A stretch of 64,000 nt of DNA from Methylobacterium sp. J-078 (GTDB lineage: Bacteria > Pseudomonadota > Alphaproteobacteria > Rhizobiales > Beijerinckiaceae): contig NZ_JAKSYI010000132.1 in NCBI RefSeq assembly GCF_022829285.1, positions 242,640 through 306,639 of the forward strand. Reading direction: 5' to 3'. Of the stretch, positions 1 through 10,122 are shown piece by piece; position 1 is the stretch's first letter; every line of letters starts with the position of its first letter. The notes below the pieces were generated by a model that made no database searches, was not told where the DNA came from, and was given only the letters and a program-made list of their open reading frames with translations. Both the position numbers and the translations under genes were made by a program.

Positions 1-2
1 AC

Positions 3-1631
3 TGGGTGCATGTCCGGCACGAGGAGGTGGCGGCCTTCGCGGCGGGGGCCGACAGCCAGCTTTCGGGCAAGCTCGCGGTCTGCGCCGGGTCCTGCGGACC
101 GGGCCATGTCCATCTCATCAACGGCCTCTACGATTGCCACCGCACCCGTACCCCGGTGCTGGCCATCGCGGCGCACATCCCCACCGCCGAGATCGGCTCG
201 GGCTATTTCCAGGAGACGCATCCGGGCGAGCTGTTCCGCGAGTGCAGCCACTATTGCGAGATGGTGGGCGACGCCTCGCAACTGCCGCAGGTGCTGGAGA
301 ACGCCATGCGGGCGGCGATCGGCCTCTCCGGCGTCGCCGTGGTGATCATCCCCGGCGACGTCGCCCTGATGGATGCGCCCACCCGCGGCGTCGCCCCCAA
401 TGCCGGGCTGATCCCGCCCCGGCCCGTGGTGCGCCCCGCCGAGACCGAGCTGAACGCGCTGGCCGACCTCCTCAACGGCTCGGAGCGGATCACCCTGCTG
501 TGCGGGCGCGGCTGCGCGGGAGCACATGCCGAGCTGCTCCGGCTTGCCGAGGCCCTGAAGAGCCCGATCGTGCACGCGCTCGGCGGCAAGGACGTGGTCG
601 AGTACGACAACCCCTACGATGTTGGCATGACGGGGCTGATCGGGTTCTCCTCGGGCTACGCCGCGATGATGTCCTGCGACACGCTGCTGATGCTCGGCAC
701 CGATTTCCCCTATCGGCAGTTCTACCCGCAGGACGCCAAGATCGCCCAGGTCGATATCCGCCCGGGCCAACTCGGGCGCCGCTGCAAGCTCGACCTCGGC
801 CTCGTGGGCCATGTCGATGACACCCTGCGGGCGCTGCTGCCGAAGCTCACCGTCAAGAGCGAGCGCAAGCATCTCGATGCCGCCCTGAAGCACTACGCCA
901 AGGCGCGGGAGGACCTCGACGATCTTGCGACCGGCGCGCCGGCCAAGGGCTGGTTCGGCCTCAAATCGGCCAAGCAGCCGATCCACCCGCAATACCTGAC
1001 GAAGCTCGTCAGCGAGGCGGCCGCCGACGACGCGGTGTTCACGGCCGATGTCGGCACCCCGACGATCTGGGCGGCCCGCTACCTGAAGATGAACGGCCGG
1101 CGCCGGCTCATCGGCTCCTGGGTCCACGGATCGATGGCCAACGCCATGGCGCAGGGCATCGGCGCGCAATCGGCCTATCCCGAACGGCAGGTCGTCTCGC
1201 TCTCCGGCGATGGCGGTTTCGCCATGCTGATGGGCGACCTCCTCACCTTGCGCCAGCACAAGCTGCCCCTCAAGATCGTGGTCTACAACAACGGCACCCT
1301 CGGCTTCGTCGAGCTGGAGATGAAGGCCGCCGGCTACATCGAGACCGGCGTGTCCCTGGACAACCCGGATTTCGCCGCCATGGCCCGCGGCGCCGGCATC
1401 CACGCGGTCCGGGTCGAGGACCCGGCCGAGCTGGAGGCGGCCGTGCGCGAGGTGATGGCCCATCCGGGGCCGGCCCTCCTCGACTGCGTGGTCGCCCGGC
1501 AGGAACTCTCCATGCCCCCGAAGATCGACGGTAAGCAGGTGAAGGGCTTCAGCCTCTACGTGCTGCGTGCCGTGATGAGCGGGCGCGGGGATTCCGTGCT
1601 CGATCTGGCCAAGACCAATCTTCTGCGGTGA
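3..1631 (+). CDS. poxB: Pyruvate dehydrogenase (quinone), 5' end cut by window
   Basis: Thiamine-diphosphate and FAD-dependent enzyme that decarboxylates pyruvate to acetate and CO2 and passes electrons to membrane quinone. The reading frame is already open at base 3, and roughly 40-45 N-terminal residues lie outside the window. The visible start reads HVRHEEVAAFAAGA, followed by CAGSCGPG and the QETHPGELFRECSHYCE stretch, all closely matching E. coli PoxB (572 aa). The ThDP-binding motif GDGGFAMLMGD with the downstream NN pair is at about 1206-1290. The family is known to be a peripheral membrane enzyme. A gene on the opposite strand follows, so this is the last gene of its transcript. A sulfoacetaldehyde acetyltransferase- or acetolactate synthase-like role is possible for this superfamily but fits the motifs less well. 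Confidence 0.93.
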   Translation, partial: WVHVRHEEVAAFAAGADSQLSGKLAVCAGSCGPGHVHLINGLYDCHRTRTPVLAIAAHIPTAEIGSGYFQETHPGELFRECSHYCEMVGDASQLPQVLENAMRAAIGLSGVAVVIIPGDVALMDAPTRGVAPNAGLIPPRPVVRPAETELNALADLLNGSERITLLCGRGCAGAHAELLRLAEALKSPIVHALGGKDVVEYDNPYDVGMTGLIGFSSGYAAMMSCDTLLMLGTDFPYRQFYPQDAKIAQVDIRPGQLGRRCKLDLGLVGHVDDTLRALLPKLTVKSERKHLDAALKHYAKAREDLDDLATGAPAKGWFGLKSAKQPIHPQYLTKLVSEAAADDAVFTADVGTPTIWAARYLKMNGRRRLIGSWVHGSMANAMAQGIGAQSAYPERQVVSLSGDGGFAMLMGDLLTLRQHKLPLKIVVYNNGTLGFVELEMKAAGYIETGVSLDNPDFAAMARGAGIHAVRVEDPAELEAAVREVMAHPGPALLDCVVARQELSMPPKIDGKQVKGFSLYVLRAVMSGRGDSVLDLAKTNLLR

Positions 1632-1658
1632 GGGCTCGACCCGGGTCGTCCCGTCGAC

Positions 1659-2468
1659 CTACCGGGTCAGATCGACCCGGTAGCGATAGGCATCGCCCCG
1701 GAACAGGCCCTCGACATACTCGACCATGACGGCGTCCCGATTGTAGCTGTGCCGCTTGATCAGCAGGCAGGGCAGCGGCTTCTCGAACGCGAAGATCTCG
1801 GATTCCTCCGCATTCGGCATGGTCGCCTCCACCGTCTGCTCGCAGCGCACGAGGCGGCCCGCCTCGTGCTGGGCCAGGAAGGCGTAGACCGAGCCCGAGA
1901 GGTCGGCGCCTTCGAGGGCGGGCACGGCCCGGATGTTGTACCAGGCGACCTCCCGCGACATCGGCACGCCGTCGCCGGAGCGGACCCGCGTGAGCTTTAG
2001 GAACGGGGCTGTGGACGGGAGGCCGAAGATCGAGGCGATCGAGCGGTCCTCCGCGACCGCGCGCTCCAGGATTCGCGAGGAGGGCACCTTTCCGAGTTCC
2101 CGCATCTCCTCGGTGAAGCCCTTGAGGCGGTCCATGCCGGGCCGCACGGGCTCCGGACGGCGACGCACGAGGAAGCCGGAGCGGCCACGCGGCAGGAGAA
2201 GCTCGTCCTCGCTGAGCTCGGCATAGGCGCGCTGGACCGTGACGCGGCTGACGCCCAGACTGTCGGCCAGCTGGCGTTCCGCCGGCAGGATGACGCCGGG
2301 CGGCAGAGTGCCCGACACGATCAGGTCGCGCAGCTGTCCCTCGATCTGCCGATAGAGGGGCATCGCGGTATCGTCCCGAAGCCGCAGGAGGGACAGCACC
2401 GAGGGGCGATCGCTGACAGCGAGATCCGGCTCGACATCGCCATGTCCCGTCCGATTTTTCCGGCGCAC
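1659..2468 (-). CDS. GntR-family regulator (HutC/UTRA type)
   Basis: Predicted ligand-responsive transcription factor of 269 aa. An N-terminal winged helix (about residues 35-105) contains PLYRQIEGQLRDLI, then ILPAERQLADSLGVSRVTVQRAY and the wing GRSGFLVRRR. The C-terminal half (about 115-265) is a UTRA effector domain ending LIKRHSYNRDAVMVEYVEGLFRGD. The gene is divergent from the PfkB kinase at 2523, with only 54 bp between the starts, so it probably controls that gene and itself from the shared promoter. The effector cannot be read from sequence; sugars, amino acids and histidine derivatives are all known for this subfamily. Confidence 0.88.
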   Translation of the reverse strand: MRRKNRTGHGDVEPDLAVSDRPSVLSLLRLRDDTAMPLYRQIEGQLRDLIVSGTLPPGVILPAERQLADSLGVSRVTVQRAYAELSEDELLLPRGRSGFLVRRRPEPVRPGMDRLKGFTEEMRELGKVPSSRILERAVAEDRSIASIFGLPSTAPFLKLTRVRSGDGVPMSREVAWYNIRAVPALEGADLSGSVYAFLAQHEAGRLVRCEQTVEATMPNAEESEIFAFEKPLPCLLIKRHSYNRDAVMVEYVEGLFRGDAYRYRVDLTR

Positions 2469-2522
2469 GTTTAACCGACCTCCTGTACCAGACGTTCATA
2501 GCGGATCGGGCCGGGGTGCTCC

Positions 2523-3452
2523 ATGCGGGTCTTCGTCGTAGGCAGTTTCGTGATCGCCTGTTCCGTGAAGGTCGCGCGGTTGCCGCAGGCGGGGGAATCC
2601 CTCGGAGGCTCCGCCTTCCTCGCGGAGCCGGGCGGGAAGGGCTTCAACCTCGCGCTGGCTGCGCACCGCCTCGGCCTCGACGTGGACGGGATCTTCGCCG
2701 TCGGCGAGGACGTCTTCTCCCCCGTCGTCCGGTCGACCTTCGCGCGGGTCGGCTTCTCGACCGACATGCTGGTGCCGCATGTGGGCTCGACGGGGGCCGG
2801 GGTCGCCTTCGTCGATCCAATCGGTGAGAACTGCCTCGCGGTCTGCCTCGGTGCCAATCTCGCCCTCACGGCGGAGGACGTCCGGGGATTCGCCCCGCGC
2901 CTGCAGGACTCGGATCTCGTCGCCGCGACGTTCGAATCCCCGGACGCGCCGATCCGGGAGGCCTTCACCCTGGCGCGAGCCCGGGGCATCCGCACGCTGC
3001 TCAATCCCTCTCCCGTCCGCGCCCTCGATCCCGCGATCCTGGCCGAGACGACGATCCTCGTCCTCAACGCCGTCGAGGCGGCCGAGCTCGGCCTCGGTCA
3101 TCCCGACTGCATCGCCCAGGCGCGGAGCGCGACGCCCGCCATCGCGGCCCTGCTCGATGGCGGCCTCGAACTGCTCGTCGTGACGCTGGGCGTGCGGGGT
3201 GCCGTCGCGTTCCGCCCGGACTCGCCGCCCCTCCGCCAACCGGCCTTCGCGGTCGCGGCCGTCGATACGGTGGGAGCGGGCGACGCCTTCGGCGCCGGCC
3301 TCATCGCGGGCCTGCTCGACGGAAGGCCGTTGGAGGGCGTTCTCCGGCAGGCGGCCGCCTGCGGTGCGCTCGCCACCTGCCGGTTCGGAGCCTTCGATGC
3401 GTTCCCGAGCGCGCGTGACCTGGACCTCTTCCTGGACCGGCCCCCGACCTGA
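2523..3452 (+). CDS. PfkB-family carbohydrate kinase (ribokinase-like)
   Basis: A 309-aa ATP-dependent sugar or nucleoside kinase. The first PfkB signature appears as EPGGKGFNLALAAHRLGL (about residues 38-55). The second, with catalytic Asp and anion hole, is DTVGAGDAFGAGLIAGLL (about 248-265). Length and domain order are those of ribokinase. The substrate is undetermined: the sequence resembles ribokinase more than fructokinase, but adenosine- or pseudouridine-kinase activity is not excluded. The divergent GntR/UTRA gene next to it suggests inducible expression by a substrate or a derivative. No transporter for it lies in the window. Confidence 0.88.
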   Translation: MRVFVVGSFVIACSVKVARLPQAGESLGGSAFLAEPGGKGFNLALAAHRLGLDVDGIFAVGEDVFSPVVRSTFARVGFSTDMLVPHVGSTGAGVAFVDPIGENCLAVCLGANLALTAEDVRGFAPRLQDSDLVAATFESPDAPIREAFTLARARGIRTLLNPSPVRALDPAILAETTILVLNAVEAAELGLGHPDCIAQARSATPAIAALLDGGLELLVVTLGVRGAVAFRPDSPPLRQPAFAVAAVDTVGAGDAFGAGLIAGLLDGRPLEGVLRQAAACGALATCRFGAFDAFPSARDLDLFLDRPPT

Positions 3453-3498
3453 GCGCGGCTCCCTCCGATGCCCCGCTCCTTTTAGGGCCCGGCGAACT

Positions 3499-4575
3499 TC
3501 AGCAATGGGTCGGCTGCCCGCTGAAGATCGAGAGCGAGGCGATGATGCTGAGCAGCTCCGCCTGCCGCTTGGTGCCCGTCTTGTGGAAGATCGAGGTGAG
3601 CTGGGTGCGCACCGTGCTGGTCTGTACGCCGGCGCTGGCCGCGTAGGATTGCAGGCGCAAGCCCCCGGCCAGGGCCTGGAGCAGGCGCGCCTCGGCTGGG
3701 GTGAGGTCGAAGAGGAGGTGCAGGAGACCGTCATCCGGAGCGGCCCGCGCGCCTACCTGCACCAGCACGAGGAGAACGGCGGATTCGTCGAAGACGTCGT
3801 CTGCGTGCCGATCGAAGCGGAGGATGTGGGCGATGTGCGTGCGGTGCCCCGCATAGGTGCGCACCGGCATGGTCTGCACGATGCTGCGGCCCTCGACGAC
3901 GTTGGCGATCGCATCCTGCAGGAATTTGCTGTTGGTCAGACTCTTGAACACGAGGCCGCCGGTGTGACCGGTGGGCAGGACCTCGTCCCGTTCGTGGAGG
4001 CGGGCGTTCATGGTCAGTGCCCGTCCGGACGCAGACAGGATTGCGGCCGGGAGCCCGATCCGGTTCAACGCCGACGCGGTGACGCGTGCGCGCTCGGAGC
4101 CGAACTGGGCGCTGAGCTGGCAGGCCCGAACGAGGTGTGGCCGCAAAGCGTCCAACCGCGGCAGAAAACCGGCCTCGTGCGGCCCCGCGTCGGCGTGGCG
4201 CTCGACCGTGACGATCGCGACCTCGCCGCTGGGGAGCGGGATCGTCGTGCCCACCTGCCAGGATCGCGCCTCGGCCTGGCAGCTCCTTGTGTCGAGGAAG
4301 GCCGGCATCAGGTCGACATCGCGCACGAAGCCCGCATGAGCCAGCGCGCGCCACTGTGCCAGGCGCCCGCTGCCTCGCCACGACGTCGCCGTGTGCTGCC
4401 GCATCCGGTGCTCGAGGGTCGGAGAGACGATCCAACGGGGCCTTCCGACCGGTGGAAGCACCGTCAGCACGCCGCCATCCGAATTCGTCGTGTCCGCGAG
4501 GCACTGGAGGACATCGGGCCAGAGTTCCGGCGTACCGGCAGCCTCGTAGATCCGATCGATGAGTGCTTCGTGCAC
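3499..4575 (-). CDS. LuxR-type helix-turn-helix regulator
   Basis: Solitary transcription regulator of about 358 aa. The last 65 residues form a LuxR/GerE-type DNA-binding domain: LTPAEARLLQALAGGL, then STVRTQLTSIFHKTGTKRQ. The N-terminal 250 residues (LIDRIYEAAGTPELWPDVL onward) look like the ligand- or stress-sensing region common in Rhizobiales orphan regulators, with no receiver or kinase domain. The start is uncertain. I chose GTG at 4575 because GGGGCGG lies just upstream; the open frame extends to 4749, but that extra sequence looks non-protein. TTG at 4587 is an alternative. No obvious target operon is adjacent. Confidence 0.78.
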   Translation of the reverse strand: MHEALIDRIYEAAGTPELWPDVLQCLADTTNSDGGVLTVLPPVGRPRWIVSPTLEHRMRQHTATSWRGSGRLAQWRALAHAGFVRDVDLMPAFLDTRSCQAEARSWQVGTTIPLPSGEVAIVTVERHADAGPHEAGFLPRLDALRPHLVRACQLSAQFGSERARVTASALNRIGLPAAILSASGRALTMNARLHERDEVLPTGHTGGLVFKSLTNSKFLQDAIANVVEGRSIVQTMPVRTYAGHRTHIAHILRFDRHADDVFDESAVLLVLVQVGARAAPDDGLLHLLFDLTPAEARLLQALAGGLRLQSYAASAGVQTSTVRTQLTSIFHKTGTKRQAELLSIIASLSIFSGQPTHC

Positions 4576-4932
4576 GGCCCGCCCCAAGCTGAACTGACTG
4601 ATCGCAATCAGTCCAATATCAGTCCAAAATTGACGAAGGTATCCTCCAAACGGGGGATGTGCCTGGTTCGGCCGGCGCCGGTGAAGCCCCGCCGGGTGTT
4701 GCGCGGCCTCATTTCGGCGCCGAGCATGCTGGGCTCCCCGGCATCCCAAGCACCGATCGCTTCGTCGGAAACCCCTGCAACGGTGATGTTTTCTCGGCCG
4801 GCGCCCGGTCCGGTCCGTCCGGATCGCCCCGGGCCTCGGGCCTCCAGGACGCCGATGATGTCGCCCTCCGCCGGACGGAGGATGCCGCTTTCCGGGGCAT
4901 CGCTAAACTGTCCGAAACTGGAGGAACCCGCC
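4576..4932. other. Intergenic region, divergent promoters expected
   Basis: A 357-bp stretch between the LuxR-type gene and the small exported protein. Frames on both strands run through it but show no recognisable domain. It must hold the promoter of the minus-strand regulator and probably that of the small protein and the LysE exporter. I see no convincing operator. Confidence 0.5.
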
Positions 4933-5151
4933 ATGAGACTGTTGATTGCCTGCTCGATCGTCGTTGTCTCCTGCATCGCCGCACGGGCCGACGAGTTGAA
5001 CGATATGCCCGATATCGCCTGCGCGCAGGCATCGTCGGCCCTGGAGCGCGCGCAGATCGGTTGCTCGGACGCGAACCTCGCGTCGGTCGATCCGCGGACG
5101 GGCGGGTCTCCGCGCGAGCGCTCCGAGGACGACGGCGCCAAAGCCAACTAG
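4933..5151 (+). CDS. Small exported protein of unknown function
   Basis: A 72-aa open frame starting at ATG 4933, preceded at good spacing by GGAGG (4921-4925 region). The N-terminus MRLLIACSIVVVSCIAARA is a clear Sec signal peptide with probable cleavage after ARA, leaving a mature peptide of about 53 residues with two Cys (IACAQ and IGCSD) that could form a disulfide. I do not recognise a family. It is 16 bp upstream of the LysE-type exporter and may share its transcript. A much longer frame runs through the same register from 3199, but its N-terminal part is antisense to the LuxR gene and is not credible. Confidence 0.6.
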   Translation: MRLLIACSIVVVSCIAARADELNDMPDIACAQASSALERAQIGCSDANLASVDPRTGGSPRERSEDDGAKAN

Positions 5152-5167
5152 GCGCGTTCGCCGCGCC

Positions 5168-5860
5168 ATGAGCGTCATCGCGACGGCCCTGCTCTCCGGA
5201 GCGAGCCTCGGCCTGTCCATCGCCGCGCCGATCGGCCCGACCAGCCTGCTCTGTGTCCAGCGAACCCTGTCGGGCGGCCTGCCGACGGGGCTCGCCACCG
5301 GTCTCGGGGTCGCCACCGTGCATCTGACCTACGGGACACTGGTGGCGGGGTGGGGTGCGGACCTGGCCACGGCCTGGTCGAACGTGGCCGTGCTCTCCCT
5401 GGTCTCGGGGACGGTGCTGCTCGCCCTCGCTGTCCGGGTCCTGCGCAGCGTCACGGTCCTGCGCCAAGAAGGCGAGCGCCAAGAAGGCGAGCGCCGCCGC
5501 ACCCTCGCGGCGAGCTACGGCAGCGCCATCGGGCTCGCCCTGGCGAACCCCGTCACGCCCGTCCTGTTCCTCGCGGCGATGCCGGCCCTCCTCGCCCACG
5601 GGGCCGCTCCGCTTCCGGTGCTGGTGGCCGGCGTGTTCCTGGGCTCCCTCGCCTGGTGGGTCACCCTCAACACCGCGGTGTCCCTGTTCCGGGGCTGTGT
5701 GACCAGCCACGTGCTCCAGCGGATGAACAAGGCCGCCGGCCTCCTCCTCGCCGCCCTGGCGCTGAGCCTCCTGGCCAAGGGGCTGGTGGGCAGCCTGGAC
5801 GGGCCACCTTATCGGGGAATCGGCGGGGCCGTCGTTGTGGCGGGCTCGGACCGGCCCTGA
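5168..5860 (+). CDS. LysE/RhtB-family amino-acid exporter
   Basis: A 230-aa inner-membrane protein with about six hydrophobic segments. The N-terminal family signature is GASLGLSIAAPIGPTSLLCVQ. The central NPVTPVLFLAAMPALL segment matches the 'NP' motif of LysE translocators. The family exports amino acids such as lysine, threonine or homoserine lactone; the substrate here is unknown. The cytoplasmic loop contains a perfect tandem 15-bp duplication (5461-5495) encoding QEGERQEGER. Start ATG 5168 lies 16 bp after the small exported protein. Confidence 0.87.
   Translation: MSVIATALLSGASLGLSIAAPIGPTSLLCVQRTLSGGLPTGLATGLGVATVHLTYGTLVAGWGADLATAWSNVAVLSLVSGTVLLALAVRVLRSVTVLRQEGERQEGERRRTLAASYGSAIGLALANPVTPVLFLAAMPALLAHGAAPLPVLVAGVFLGSLAWWVTLNTAVSLFRGCVTSHVLQRMNKAAGLLLAALALSLLAKGLVGSLDGPPYRGIGGAVVVAGSDRP
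5461..5495 (+). repeat. 15-bp in-frame tandem duplication in the LysE gene
   Basis: Two exact copies of gcgccaagaaggcga plus the first five bases of a third copy. They encode the repeated pentapeptide in the cytoplasmic loop of the exporter. This is a typical replication-slippage product and does not disturb the frame. Confidence 0.85.
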
Positions 5861-6079
5861 CGCCGCACCCCGCCCTCGGGGACCATTGCCCGACCTCACT
5901 CGGTGCCTTCAACGTGGACGCCAAGCTGGATCTCGGCTTCCGGGCGCGCGTCGAACCGCCCCTGCCCCGCGCGAAACCGGTTCCCCCGTCCCGCCCGATG
6001 CTCTAAACCCAGGCCAACCATAGAACACTTCCAAAGCGGCCGGCGGGGCGTCCCGATGGGCGCGGGACCAGGGAACGCC

Positions 6080-6819
6080 ATGCGCATCGGACTGTTCGTG
6101 CCGTGCTACGTCGACGCCTTCGAGCCTGAGGTGGGGATCGCCACGCTGGAATTGCTGGAGCGCTTCGGCCTCGACGTGGACTACCCCTTCGACCAGACCT
6201 GCTGCGGCCAGCCGATGACCAACACCGGCTGCCACGCGGAGGCCGCCGCCACAGAGGCGCTGTTCGTCAAGAATTTCTCGGGCTTCGACTACGTCGTGGC
6301 CCCATCCGGATCCTGCGTGCACCAGGTGCGCGAGCACCTCACGGCGATTCCGCAGACCGACGAGGTGAAGGCCGTGCGGGCCAAGACCTTCGAACTGGTC
6401 GAGTTCCTGCACGACATCCTCAAGGTCGAGGAATTCCCCTGGGCGGAGTTCCCGCACCGGGTCGGCTACCACGGCAACTGCAACGCCCTGCGGGGCATCC
6501 ACCATGCCCGGCCGTCCGAACTGAACAAGCCGTTCTTCTCCAAGCCCCTCGACCTCCTGAAGAAGGTCAAGGGCATCGAGATCGTGGCCCCGGCCCGGCC
6601 CGACGAGTGCTGCGGCTTTGGCGGCACCTTCTCGGTGTTCGAGCCCGCCGTCTCGGCCAAGATGGGCTACGACAAGGTCTCGGACCACGCTCAGGCCGGG
6701 GCCGAGTACGTCGTCTCGGCCGATTCGTCCTGCATGATGCATCAGAAGGGCTGCGCCGAGCGGATCGGCGTGCCCCTCAAGTTCATTCACATCGCCCGCA
6801 TCCTCAATGGAGCGACCGC

Positions 6820-6823
<4 letters not shown>
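6080..6823 (+). CDS. lutA: L-lactate oxidation iron-sulfur protein LutA
   Basis: A 247-aa (Fe-S)-binding oxidoreductase subunit of the LutABC complex that oxidises L-lactate to pyruvate. Two CCG-type cysteine-rich motifs are seen: QTCCGQPMTNTGC near residue 41 and DECCGFGGTF near residue 177. Paired CCG domains are diagnostic of LutA/LldE and heterodisulfide-reductase-type subunits. Start ATG 6080 gives MRIGLFVPCYVDAFEPEVG, which matches family N-termini, although the frame extends upstream to 5903. The stop overlaps the lutB start (ATGA at 6820-6823), so lutA, lutB and lutC form a translationally coupled operon. Confidence 0.92.
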
Positions 6824-8420
<1,597 letters not shown>

Positions 8421-8424
<4 letters not shown>

Positions 8425-9014
8425 GCGTCCGCGAAGACACCCTCGCCCGCATCCGCCGGAACCGCCCGGCCGGCGCGCATCCGCTGCCGGAGGTGCCACT
8501 CTTCGCGCCGCTCGTTGGCGACGATCACGTCGCGGAGTTCGGCGAGCGCTTGAAGCGTATGGGCGGGCGGCTCGCCGAAGCGACCTCCGGCGACGACCTT
8601 TTCGCCAGCGTGCGCGAGCGCCTCGACGGGGCGACGGTCATCGCCTCCGCCGTGCCGGAATTCGCGGGCAACCGCGATCTTGCCGCCGTCGCCCGGCCGC
8701 AGGACCTCGCCGACGTCGACGTCGCCATCGTGCGGGCGGTGTTCGGGGTCGCCGAGACCGGCTCGGTTCTGTTCACGCAGGCCGAATTACAGGTGAACGC
8801 CGTCGCCTACCTCGCCCAGCACCTCGTCGTGCTCCTCGACCCGGCCGACATCCTCGTGAACATCCAGGCGGCCTACCGTCGCCCGGATTTCGCCCGCGCC
8901 GATTACGCCGTGCTCCACACCGGCCCCTCGGCCACCGCCGACATCGAGGGCGTGCTGATCCACGGCGCGCAGGGGGTGCGCTCGCTCACCGTGATCTTGA
9001 CGCCCCGAACCTGA
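8421..9014 (+). CDS. lutC: L-lactate utilization protein LutC (LUD domain)
   Basis: A 197-aa LUD-domain protein, third component of the LutABC lactate oxidation complex. The family C-terminal block reads RADYAVLHTGPSATADIEGVLIHGAQG, with an ADIEG motif typical of LutC. The GTG start at 8421 overlaps the lutB stop by four bases, so it is translated with lutB. The operon lets cells grow on lactate without the FMN enzyme LldD. No lutP permease or lutR regulator is in the window. Confidence 0.92.
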
Positions 9015-9138
9015 CATCGCGCCTGGAAGCGCCGACAATCCCGTGTGGACTGTCATTCGGGGGACGAGGAACCGGATCTTTCCGTTCGGCGGGGGCGTAA
9101 TCCTTGCAGGCTCCCGCGGCATGATGGAAGGAACCCCC

Positions 9139-9999
9139 ATGCGCTACACGCTCGGTTGCAGCCTCTCTTACAACATCCTCTCGGACACGACCTTCATCTT
9201 CAACGTCGAAGTCGCGCGGCTTCGGAGCCTGCAGATCATCAGCGAGACCTTGACGCTGAACCCCAACCTCAAGCGCGACATCTACGTCACGCCCGATCTC
9301 CTGAACCGTTACCTCGGCGTCAACGTGCCGGTCGGACAGTTCTCGCTGGAGTACAATGCCGAGGTCGAGCTCACCGTGCACCGGGCCGACCCGGCGACGA
9401 TCAACGAGACTCCGATCGCGCAACTGCCCCTCGACATCCTGCCCTTCCTGCTGCCGAGCCGCTTCGTCTCCTCCGATCGTCTGACGCCCTTCGCGCTGGC
9501 CGAGTTCGGCGCCCTGCCGAAGGGCCATCAGCGGGTCAACGCGATCTGCAACTGGATTCACGACCACCTCACCTACCAGCCGGGGACCAGCGACGGCGAG
9601 ACGACCGCCGACGAGAGCCTCCTCAAGCGGGCCGGCGTCTGCCGTGACTTCGCCCATATCGGCACCGCCTTCTGCCGGGCACTCGGCATCCCGGCCCGCT
9701 TCGTCAGCTGCTATGCCCACGGCCTCGTGCCGAGCGACTTTCATGCGGTCTTCGAGGCCTATCTCGACGGACGCTGGTGGCTGTTCGACGCCACGCGCCA
9801 GGCCGACCTCGATGGACTCGTGCGCATCGGTGTCGGCCGCGACGCCGCCGAGATCGCCTTCTCGACCCCCTGGGGCAACATGCAGCCGGTGAACCAACAG
9901 ATCCGCATTGCCCGTTCGGACGGTCGGGGCAGCCCGCCCCAGCGTACGGTCGACGCGATCTCCACCGAGGAGCCGGCCCCGCACGCGGGCGCCATGTAG
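9139..9999 (+). CDS. Transglutaminase-like cysteine protease family protein
   Basis: A 286-aa cytoplasmic protein. It has an N-terminal beta-rich Bact_transglu_N-like region and a transglutaminase-core domain from about residue 155 to 225. The Cys-His-Asp triad is visible: Cys in AGVCRDFAHIGTAFCRALG, His in VPSDFHAVFEAYL, Asp in RWWLFDATR. Start ATG 9139 is preceded by GGAAGGAA; an in-frame ATG at 9121 is less well placed. The family includes peptidases and amidases of unknown substrate and is widespread in Rhizobiales. It lies between lutC and eutB and need not share their function. Confidence 0.86.
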   Translation: MRYTLGCSLSYNILSDTTFIFNVEVARLRSLQIISETLTLNPNLKRDIYVTPDLLNRYLGVNVPVGQFSLEYNAEVELTVHRADPATINETPIAQLPLDILPFLLPSRFVSSDRLTPFALAEFGALPKGHQRVNAICNWIHDHLTYQPGTSDGETTADESLLKRAGVCRDFAHIGTAFCRALGIPARFVSCYAHGLVPSDFHAVFEAYLDGRWWLFDATRQADLDGLVRIGVGRDAAEIAFSTPWGNMQPVNQQIRIARSDGRGSPPQRTVDAISTEEPAPHAGAM

Positions 10000-10122
10000 T
10001 CCGAACGTCCTCTCAGGCGAGACAGGATCACCGGATCCCTGCATCCTGTGATCCCGGATCGCGGCGCCTTCCCCCGGGCGGGCTACCGGATACCGAGCGG
10101 CAACGCAGGAGCGCGTCGAGTC

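Noticed and set aside
3199..5151. 650-codon frame covering the LuxR gene antisense and the small exported protein
   Set aside because: Only its last 72 codons look like a protein, with their own start and ribosome site; the rest is antisense to the LuxR-type regulator.
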